In this document: positions 11,601 to 20,265 of the stretch, piece by piece
How the letters are laid out: each line of letters opens with the position of its first letter
Position numbering within the stretch: the first letter of the stretch is position 1
NCBI GenBank assembly: GCA_001430745.1
Contig: KQ481938.1
Coordinates: 691,521 to 724,424 of the forward strand
DNA length: 32,904 bases
Source: Auxenochlorella pyrenoidosa
Lineage: Eukaryota; Chlorophyta; Trebouxiophyceae; Chlorellales; Chlorellaceae
Reading direction: 5' to 3'
Program-made: the position numbers and the translations under genes
Notes under the pieces: model-generated
Seen by the model: only the letters and a program-made list of their open reading frames with translations
What the model was told of the DNA's origin: nothing
Databases searched by the model: none

Positions 11601-13587
11601 GGCGCAACCATGGGATGCAGGCACTCACGCTTGCCCTTCATCTTCTCCAGTCCCCAAGTGTCAATGGTCACGGCCAGCGCCTCGGGGTGGATGCCGTCAA
11701 ACTGCGGCGGGGCGCAGCGCCGATTTTTGCTTCTTTGAATAAGAATAAAAATATTGATTGAAAAAGAAAAAACCTAAACTCCGGGCGGATGCCGTCGCAC
11801 TGCGGCATCCAGGCGCAGGGCAAGCGCGTGCGCTGTGCATGGGCGGCAGAGGCGGCAGCTATGAGCAGGCACACCACCTGCTGAACCTGCCCCACAGCCA
11901 TGGGCACGCGCTGCTGCCGGAAGGCCTGCCACTCCAACTGTACTGCTGGGCAAGCTCGGGAGGGCATGTGGAAAGGGCGCACACCTCGAGGAAGCGGGGC
12001 AGCTTGAGCAGGAAGGCGGAGCCAGAGGAGACGCCCGACCCGTACAGCGGCAGGTCGCGCAGCCTGCACCAGGGGCATGCATAAAAGACTGTGGCAGACG
12101 TCCGGCAGGCATGCACTGCCCTGCAGCAGCTGCTGCCTGCCTGCAGGCATGCACGTGCCCAATCTCCCCTGCCCCTCTGCCTGCGAGCCCGCCTTTAGCA
12201 CGGGCATGCTGCCTGCCTACAGCTGTATCTGGTGCCCTGGCATCTCTGCGCCCTGTTGCTGCCCTCACCCATTCTGCTTCAGCCAGTCCTTGACCAGGTC
12301 GCGCACATCATAGCAGTCGTCCCACCAGGACCAGCAGCCCGAGGTGGAGTTGAGCGAGTTGACAGAGATGACTGCAAGGAAAGGGGGAGTTGAATGCAAG
12401 GACGGGTGTGCGGTGGCAACGGGGAGTTGGCAAGGGAGTTGACAGAGATGGCTGCAGGCAAGGGCCCTCGGTAGTGCAGTTGAGGGGTGGTGCCGCATCT
12501 GCGGGATGCCATGCCCTGCCTGGATCGGCACCTGGCCTGCTCGTTGCCTCACTGACCAGAGGCGCTCGCCACGCGGCAAGGGCGCAGGGCGCATGGGCGC
12601 CTGCACCTGTCAACAGCCCCAGAAGCGAGGCCACCCCTGGTGGAGCCACCTCAACCCCTTCTGGTAAAATCAAAACAGCACCAACGTTTAGATCACATCA
12701 GACACAAGAACTTCCCACCTGCGTAGCCGCGCTGCAGGGCCTGCACCACGTGGCTCATCTGCTCCGGCAGGCCTCGGCAGCCAGGGCAGGCGTCGCTCTG
12801 CGGCCAGAAGTTGTAGGCCCCTGAGGCGCAGCCATGAATGAGCAGGGCGGTGGCACGCGGCTGGTCGGGGATCTGCAGGCGGCAGATGGTGAGCGACAGC
12901 ACAATGAGCTTGCATTTCTAGTGGGTAGCGGGCAAACAATGGTTACACAGGGCACACACTGCGCATGCCCCTTCACACATGCCAGCTGTGCAATGCTCCC
13001 AGCATGCAGCTACCAGCTGGCGCTGTCATACCCGCCGGCTGCACCAGCTGGAAGCTGACAACAGTGCCTCGCATGCACCTTGCCTGGTAGTAAAAGTCAC
13101 GGTTGTAGGCGTGGCCCTTTGTGGGGCGCAGATCTGAGATGCTGATCTTGCGGTTCACAGGGCCCGGGCCGGGCCGGCGGTAGGGGCTTGCCGGCGGCAG
13201 CGGCGCCTGCCGGCGCTGAGGCAGCCTGCTGAGCTTGGTAGCCCCGGGCTGCATAGAAAACGCCTCTGCTTGGACGCGAGGCTCCATAGAGGGCTCGCTG
13301 TCGGGCGCAGCGGCCAAAGGTGCTGGCTCGGGGGCCGTCCCTTGGCCAGGCATTGGAGCGCCAGTGACGGCAGCCCCGTCATCTGTATCTGCAGCCAGGA
13401 TGCATGGCAACGCCAGCTTGTAGCCCCTACAACAATGCGGCCGAGAGAGGCATGGATGCTGACGACTAGGGCATGTGCCCAGCAGGCGGCAGCGCTCACC
13501 TGTCCGCACAGCTGCTCGAGTGCAGCTGGCAAGACACAGCGTCATGGCCAAGCAGACCAGAAAGTCTCTGCGCCATGAATGTGGCAT
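8643..13587 (-). CDS. Secreted/type I membrane alpha/beta-hydrolase-like protein, paralogue 1
   Basis: Exons, gene order: 13587-13500, 13388-13084, 12872-12719, 12371-12269, 12063-11985, 11701-11629, 11404-11292, 11098-11035, 10834-10756, 10635-10506, 10276-10191, 9980-9481, 9340-9194, 9044-8967, 8734-8643; 696 residues. A signal peptide (FLVCLAMTLCLASC) is followed by a Pro-rich spacer, then an ectodomain shared with the next gene: LLIHG, a CxxC pair (DACPGCRG), a nucleophile elbow GVSSG (Ser229), YPPTVF, and NHEIVSDY (His408), so serine-hydrolase chemistry is inferred. Residues 426-591 are an Ala/Glu-rich linker without LysM. A membrane helix (about 593-612) precedes RKRR and a basic Ser-Pro-rich tail. 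Intron 2 is GC-AG (CAG|GCAAGG). The exon 12 end is ambiguous: GT at 9480, or a GC donor further upstream in the same phase. Substrate unknown. Confidence 0.8.
8891..8966 (-). repeat. Poly-G/GGGT tract inside the last intron of paralogue 1
   Basis: Just inside the donor of the final intron the minus strand runs through a CA/GT stretch, then repeated GGGT units, then long G runs. It is a strong G-quadruplex candidate on the pre-mRNA. The second paralogue has a matching C-rich tract (plus strand 14828-14844) next to the assembly gap. Confidence 0.8.
11683..11806 (-). repeat. Duplicated acceptor/exon-start of paralogue 1 exon 6
   Basis: A 26-base block at 11683-11708 covers the acceptor and first codons of exon 6 (CCGCAG then FDGIHPE). 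It recurs at 11781-11806 with about 22 of 26 matches, coding CDGIRPE after its own CCGCAG. The upstream copy then runs into AT-rich non-coding sequence, so it is a decayed pseudo-exon inside intron 5. Confidence 0.75.
12346..12460 (-). repeat. Duplicated acceptor/exon-start of paralogue 1 exon 4
   Basis: The junction at 12346-12380 (minus: TTGCAG then the ISVNSL codons) is echoed at 12426-12460, 80 bp upstream in the gene, with 15 identical bases in a row (GAGTTGACAGAGATG at 12356 and 12436) and a second CTGCAG acceptor. A weaker third trace lies near 12386-12402. Use of the echo acceptor would shift the frame. Confidence 0.75.
13082..13083 (-). other. GC donor of paralogue 1 intron 2
   Basis: The donor reads CAG|GCAAGG, a near-consensus GC donor in phase 0. 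Joining to 12872 gives YYQ-IPDQPRAT, which aligns without gaps to YYQVPPNPRGT in paralogue 2. The nearby GT (AG|GTGCAT) would break the frame. Confidence 0.8.
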
Positions 13588-14593
13588 CACTAAAAATCGC
13601 TCCTCCTAATTCCTGGAGAGTGGAGGCGAAGCAGGTGGGTTCGGGTTAGCAGCAGGCAGCAGGCGCCGAACTGGCGGCGGCAGCAGCCAACGCCGGGCGA
13701 GGAGCGCGGCCGACCTTGTCGTGCTTCCTCAACTCACTTGAGGTTGTAACAAAGTTTACAACCGCCAGGAGACCGCGTCTGCAGGCCCTTTCAGTCAGTT
13801 GCAATCTGCGAATGCGACAGCAGGTGACCGCTCTGTCGCTTCTGAGGCACTGCTAGCGTGATCGCGGCCTATTCTAGAGCTGAACAAGGCGCCGTGCTGC
13901 CTGCGCCGCAGCCGTGACCCTGCCGCTCGGCCAGGCTGTTCTTGCTGCTTGGCCCTCCCCCGCTGCACCAAAGCAGCCCCAATGACAGTTTACGATGTGG
14001 GTGGGTCTCCGAAGCCCTTGAGGGTGCACAGAAATAGCAGACACCAAACTGCCATGCTGGCGGCTGCTGTCATCTGTCGCAGCTGCAAGTCCAATTGTTT
14101 CCTTTGCCAGCTGTCTGGACAGCTAGCTGCATGGGCATACCTGCTGGCACTCGGGCACTACAGGCAGTCGTTGATACCATGTCTGTCCGCGTTCTGACTG
14201 CCAGGCTTAGCAGGACTTCCCAACGACGCATGCCGAGGGCTTCTGCAACTTGTGCATGGACCGTGCCCAAACCGGTGTCTCTGCTGGTTGCGCAAATTTC
14301 TGTCCTTTGTATCCTCTGGGTCGAGTTGGTTTTTCAAGCTAATGATCATGCAATCTTCTATGAATAAAAAGGCTGGTCACTTGGCTACAGCGGCAGAGCA
14401 CCACTGGCGTGCCTGCCACGAACGCAAACTATTGATCATGAACAGTGCTGTGCTCAAGCGCGGCGGGGCAAGCGAGCAGGTGTTTCAGTCATTGACGAAT
14501 TTGATTAATCATGAATCTTTCTGGCTACGTACAATTCACAGTTGGTCATTCAAGTTGGACCATGCGCGTGCTGTCGACATGCTGGCCTGCACA
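13588..14593. promoter_or_regulatory. Region between the tandem hydrolase genes
   Basis: It holds the 3' flank of paralogue 2 and the promoter and 5'-UTR of paralogue 1, both on the minus strand. No coding sequence is convincing. An 8-bp inverted repeat with a 6-base loop lies at 13742-13763 (GGTTGTAA and TTACAACC) and carries TGTAA on both strands, the only minus-strand TGTAA I saw in this interval. TCAGTCAGT at 13791-13799 also occurs upstream of paralogue 2. Confidence 0.4.
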
Positions 14594-17500
14594 TCACAGG
14601 ATGGCCGTCGTGCTGCGCCGCTTGGTCGGGCTCTGCTGCGGGCTGCCAGCAAAGGCGGTCCTGTGCCGGCGCCGAGCACTGGCGGGGCTGCCTGCAGGTG
14701 ACACATTAGACATGGAAAGTGCCATTCAGCAGGCGGCAGAACGGAGTCGACCAGGCAAGCCAGCCAGCCAGCGCCTGGATCGCACGCAAAATATGTATGC
14801 ATGCGCAGGGCCCCAGGCATCGCCTCGCCCCCCCCCCCCCNCCCNNNNNNNNNNNNNNNNNNNNNNNNNNNNNNNNNNNNNNNNNNNNNNNNNNNNNNNN
14901 NNNNNNNNNNNNNNNNNNNNNNNNNNNNNNNNNNNNNNNNNNNNNNNNNNNNNNNNNNNNNNNNNNNNNNNNNNNNNNNNNNNNNNNNNNNNNNNNNNNN
15001 NNNNNNNNNNNNNNNNNNNNNNNNNNNNNNNNNNNNNNNNNNNNNNNNNNNNNNNNNNNNNNNNNNNNNNNNNNNNNNNNNNNNNNNNNNNNNNNNNNNN
15101 NNNNNNNNNNNNNNNNNNNNNNNNNNNNNNNNNNNNNNNNNNNNNNNNNNNNNNNNNNNNNNNNNNNNNNNNNNNNNNNNNNNGCTTGGCATTGGCGCCA
15201 AACGAGTCCTGCATCTCGCCGCCGTCCAGGGTGGCAGCGCCGCCCGCCCCGGCCGCGTCCCGCTTGCGCCGGCGGCAGCAGCCATAGAGCAGGGCAGCCA
15301 GCAGGACCGCGCCGGCGGTCGCACCCACTGCGATGCCGGCCTGTGCCCCGGCGCTGAGCCCGCTGCCACCATCAGAGGAGCTGCCAGTAGAGGGAGGGCC
15401 GGGCGGGGAGGCAGCACCCTCCAGCGAGGCGGCAGCGCTGCAGAAGGGGTTGGGGGCCAGCGGGTGTGACGGAACCGGCATCATCAAGCCTGTGATCCCT
15501 CCATTACCCTTGTGATGTCTGAGATGGCCACCTGCTTCTGCGCCCCACCGAGGGGGCTCACACCCTGCACCCCATCTCTGAAGCGTTCACACTCACCCAG
15601 GGACTGGCACCGGCACCGGCACCTGCGCCGGCGCCTGCGCCGGCGCGGGTGGGAAGGGTTTGGGAGGCGGCGGCGGCGAGGGGCGCGGCGGAGGCGGCGG
15701 TGGCTTGGGGGCGTCCTTCACGCAAACAACGTCCCCCGGCTGGAGGCCGGTGCAGTTGGTGGTGGGGTTGATGGCCATGAAAGCATCCAGCTCCATGCCT
15801 GCAGGGCAGAGCATTGCGGGAACACGCATGCGTCAAAAGGGCCTGCCCTCATCATCAAAGGTCAAGGGACAGCGCCATGGGGTGCCTGGAGCCAAGGTCG
15901 AATCAGAGGGCGGGTGCGATCTGCAGCGTTCCCGCACCCAGACGAAGGAGGCATGGCGGGAATGCTGGCAGAGCATGTTCCTGCCTGAGTATCCGCCCCC
16001 GCTCCCACCCCACCCCACGCTGACCAGCGCTCACCCATGCTGGAGGCAATGAAGAAGCAGAAGTCGCCGGGGCGCACGACATACTGCCGCGCGCAGCCGG
16101 GCAGGGTGGAGTTGGTGATGGTGGAGTTGGTGATGGCGGCCGGCCCAGGCAGGACGATCTCGGGGCCGTTGCGGGTGTAGGTGAAGTTGATGTCGGGGGG
16201 CAGGCCGTAGGTGTATAGGTCTACCAGGTCTTGGAAGTTGGCCTTGGCCCTGGGGAAGCAAGGCGGGGAGGTGGTTGGGTGGTGTGTGGGGTGTAAGGTG
16301 TGGTTTGGGGGGGAGGGGGGTGGGCAGCAGGTGTTGCTCGCCAGCCACCTAAGCACCTCCTGCGCAAGCCGGACTGTCGACAGCAGCTACTGAGCGCTGC
16401 GGCCGCCCTGCCCTTGCACTTGTGCTCCGCCTGCGTTTGCCAGTGACGGCTGTGCGCCTCTCCCCACCCACCAACCGCAGTCGGCCGCGCTCACTTGCTC
16501 TCAAACCACAGGATGGAGGCGGTGGTGTAGTCGGAGATGATTTCGTGCCAGGCAAAGGCCAGGTTCATCAGAGAGTAGACCTGAGGCATGTGGGTTGGGG
16601 AAGCACAGCCAGTCCGGCAGTCAGGCAGCCAGAGTTGCCGCTGGCAGCGGTCGCAGGGCAGGCTCAGCAACGGGAACATGCAGGTCAAAGCATGGCAGGG
16701 ACCGCCTGCAGCAGTGCAGCTCTTGCTCTCAGCCATTGCTGCAACAGGCTAGCCTGGTGCCGGCTGCACTCAGGGTGGGCTGCCTGATGCGCAGCCCTAC
16801 GGGTGTGGGCAAGCTGCTTGCAATCATGCCCACTGCATTGCTGCATTTCCAGCTGGGCGCTGCTGGGGCATGTCGCAGGCCTCACCCCGTTGATGTTCAC
16901 GTCCTGGGGCTGCTGGTCGGGGAAGGCGGGGGCCAGGCCGGCGTCGCCGCTGCCGCGCAGGGCGGGCACCTGCTTCTGCAGCTCCGCCAGCCAGGGCCGG
17001 GTTGTGTACCTGCGGCACGCATGGTGGAGGTGTGTAGGGTGAATGCTGAGAAGCTTCAGACGGCTGGTTCTCAGCGCCCGTGTTTCATTGCCGGCTTTGG
17101 AAGGAGCCAGTCCGGCCAGGGCGTGGCGTCCAGTGCTGCGCATGTCCGCTGGGGGGCCGGTGGTGGGGGCAGTGCATGGGCTGGCATGCATGGGTGCCCT
17201 ACCCGTAGCACTGAGCTGGCTTGCACAGAAGGCGCCTGCCAGAAAGATGGGCAAGATGTGTGCAGGCAGAGGGCGCTGCTCAGCGCAGCGCTGCGCTGCG
17301 CTGCGCTGCGCTCACCGTGGGTCCTCGATCACGTTGCCCTGCTTGTCAATCATGGCGATGCTGTACAGCCCCTGCGCAATCTCGTTGCTGAACGCTGCAA
17401 GCGGGGTGGTGTGGGGTGGCAGGAGGGGGGCAGGCTGGGCTTTCATGCATCCAGGCCAGGGCCGACACTCAGCTTTGACATGCATCCGCATGGGCAGCGC

Positions 17501-19626
17501 GACGGGTAGCGGTGCATCAAGCAGCGCATGGAGAGGGCAGCAGGGGTGTATATGGCATCAGCTGCTGTGCCGGCTCCATGCCCTGGCGCTCCAGAGCGCT
17601 GTGCCTGCTGCACTCACTGTCGTTGATGTACCAGGGGTCACGGTCTGAGAAGTAGGTGGGATAGACCTGGCGGGGGTAGACCTGCAGTGGAGGCCACCGC
17701 CATGGGGTGGGGGGTGGTCACAAGACAGGCGCGCACAGCAGGCGGGCCAGCAGGCGGGCAGCTGCGTGAGCGCAAAGAAGCCGAGGGCTTGCTTCAGGAG
17801 CTGCCCTCTGCAGTAGCTTGCGACATTCAGGGAGGCCGGCCCTGCGGGCTGTTCTGCTCGTGCAGACGCAAGGTGCTCATGCAGGCGCACCTTGATCATC
17901 TGCACCGGCACGCCCATGTCGCGCAGGACCTGCACATTCTCCCGGATGCGCTCTGCTGTGTCCCTGTCCTGCTCCATGGAGACGTACACGGTGGGAGGGT
18001 ACTCGCCGCCTGCATGGCACAGGGTTGGGGCCATGAGCCACGGTTGGCTGGCAGCGCACCGGGCTGGACCGGCGCGTGACGAAGGGTGGGCCATAGGCAG
18101 CCCCCTGGCCTCACGCTGCCTGCATCGACCACCGGCGTGCCCTCACCCACTGCTTCGTCGGCGCCCCAGGCTTCGGGGTCAACGCCAAGTGCCTCGGAGA
18201 CGATGCCGGAGAGCTGCGGGCAGCGCAGGCACAGCAAAGCAGGTTTGTCATCAGGAAAGGGGGGTTCAGAAGGGCGGGGTTCAAAAGGAGGGTGCCACTG
18301 TCCCCCTGTGCCACTGGTCAGGCGGTGCGACACCTTCATGTCGCTGTCAGCTGTCGGCCCACCTTGATGTAACGCGGCAGCTTTAGCAGGAAGGAGGCGC
18401 CAGAGGAGATGCCGGCGCCGTACACCGGCAGGTCCTTCATCCTGCAGCCAGCGGGTGTGGGCAGGTTGCACATTGCAGGAGGGAGCTTCCACAGGCAATG
18501 CATGCAGGGCCTGCCACTTGCTGGCCCCTGCTGGCTCCCCCCATCCCGCCTCCACTTCCGCTGTCGATGCCACGGGCCTGGACACCTCTGTTTGCAATTC
18601 CCCACAGCACACCACTGGCGCAGACGTGCAGCTCCCAGCCTGGCCTGTGCCTTTCACTCACCCCCAGTCGTCCAGCCATTTGTTCAGCAGGGCTGCAACC
18701 TGCTCGCCGTCGTTGTTCCACGACCAGCAGCCAGTCTCGCGGTCAGAGGAAGAAACAGTGAAGACTGCAGAGGAGGTGTTGCGGGCAAGCAGGCAATGCA
18801 GGCAGAGGTTCAGCACCTGGGCATGAGCATGCTCTCTCATAGAGGCGAGCACCTTCGAGCCAAGCTCGGTGCTAGTGCTGCTGGCACCAGTGTTGAGCGC
18901 GCACCACGCCACAACGCCCCACCTGCATAGCCAAGGCGCAGCGCCTGCAGCGTGTGGCTGAGCTCCTCTGGCAGCCCCCGGCACTCCTCGCAGTCGGGGG
19001 AGTAAGGCCAGTAGTTGTAGCCGCTGTGCACGCACTGCAGGGGAGGGGGCAGGCTTGCGCTGGCAGGTGGGTGGGTGGCGGGGCAGTCAATCCTGAACTG
19101 TTCACTTCTGAGCAGGCAGCAAAGCTGTGGGGTAGCCAAGGCGCCAGGCTGGCAACTATGCAACGCAACAGCCGCGACTTGAGTGCTTGCGTCCTTTCGG
19201 GCTTGCCCCGCTCACAGCATGGATGAAGATCACGGTACCACGGGGGTTAGGCGGGACCTGATAGTAGTACCTGTGCCCGTACCCCTCGTCCACGTAGGGC
19301 TTCAGGTCACGAAACCCGACCTGGAAGCGCTCTGCAGTGCATGGCGTGGGGCTGGATGCGTGCGCTGAAGGCGCTGAGGGCTGCGGCGCCAAGCCTGCCT
19401 GCATGCTTTTGCATGGCTGCAGCTGGAAGGCAAAGTCAATGGTCTTGCCAAGCGGGCAAGGGGCGCGGAGCTTTGGCCCCGCCTCACCTGCTCCTGTCAG
19501 CATCACCCTGCCACGAGCGGGGCTGATGCTCAGCGACACAAGCACGGTCGCACATGCGAGCAGGAGGCCGGGGCGGCCACAAAGCGTGCTGCAGCCGGAT
19601 GCCATTGCCGACATACCCTGCAACAT
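14594..19626 (-). CDS. Alpha/beta-hydrolase-like ectodomain with LysM and membrane anchor, paralogue 2 (interrupted by gap)
   Basis: Exons, gene order: 19626-19488, 19331-19216, 19034-18923, 18764-18662, 18441-18363, 18213-18147, 18009-17891, 17681-17618, 17394-17316, 17009-16886, 16580-16495, 16249-16035, 15798-15597, 15437 into the gap, then 14691-14594. The start could be 19626, 19614 or 19605; all keep the signal peptide. The ectodomain matches paralogue 1: VIFIHA, CxxC (DCEECRG), GISSG (Ser169), YPPTVYV, WHEIISDY (His346). Then come N-glycosylation sequons (NFT, NST), a LysM domain (about 419-461: YVVRPGDFCFFIASSMG to LQPGDVVCV), a Pro-rich PV-repeat stalk, a membrane helix (about 536-555), RRRKR and the conserved tail. 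LysM normally binds GlcNAc-containing polymers such as chitin or peptidoglycan; enzyme activity is inferred only from the elbow. Confidence 0.8.
14841..15183. other. Assembly gap
   Basis: Runs of N at 14841 and 14845-15183, bordered by a C homopolymer at 14828-14844. By comparison with paralogue 1 it should hold the end of the juxtamembrane exon, one short exon and a G-rich intron on the minus strand. Confidence 0.99.
17288..17312. repeat. Pentanucleotide microsatellite (GCGCT)5
   Basis: Five perfect GCGCT units lie two bases from the donor of paralogue 2 intron 9, whose donor is at 17315-17314, so the repeat occupies the first part of the intron on the minus strand. Confidence 0.95.
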
Positions 19627-20265
19627 GAGAAGGCATGCGGTAGGTTAGGTGGATCGGAGCATGCAGCTGCTGGCAGGTGCAGAGGCGGGCCAGCTGGTGC
19701 CAGCAGCACCGGCGGCGGGGACGCCCCGATCAGCGGCTAGCTTGCCAGCGGGCGGCGAGCGCGCTCACTGTCTCAGTCAGTGTTTTGAGGTCCAACAGGG
19801 CCTGCGCGCACCTAAAGACCGTGGCCGCGCCGGTTTGGGACAGAGGATCTTCCGATTTGGTGGTCCTCTGTCTTGTTCAACGCGCCGCTGCTGCTGTGGA
19901 TCGCCCTTCTACTTATGGTGCTTGCAATTGTGCCGCCGCAGGGCAGCGGGAACCTGCTCGCCCGCAAGGACGGTTTGGGCAGCAGAACGAGAGAGACCCC
20001 CGCCCAGCTGACCCAGCAAATAAGAACTGCCCGTCACTTATGCATTCCAGCTAGAAGAGCCTGGATAGGAGCACCGCAGTGCCATCTCAGAGCTCAGCGC
20101 GCCGCAGCATGTTGCGCCGCACTCGCCAGCGCAGCATGCGGCCACTGCTGTCACTCCCTGCAGGCTCTGGCACGTTGCCATCTTACATTGTGGATACAAT
20201 CACACTGCTGTGGGCACGCCTTGGATGGTAGGGTTCCACGCTGGGCTGCCTGTATGTTTGTTGCG
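19627..20265. promoter_or_regulatory. Paralogue 2 upstream region and sulfotransferase 3' flank
   Basis: No supported coding sequence. Minus-strand TGTAA at 20187-20183 is a good poly(A) signal for the sulfotransferase, about 80 nt after its stop. The rest is taken as paralogue 2 promoter and contains TCAGTCAGT at 19773-19781, shared with the paralogue 1 promoter. Confidence 0.5.

Noticed and set aside
17288..17312. GCGCT repeat considered as a CRISPR-like or regulatory array
   Set aside because: It is a simple 5-bp microsatellite without spacers, in an intron of a eukaryotic gene.
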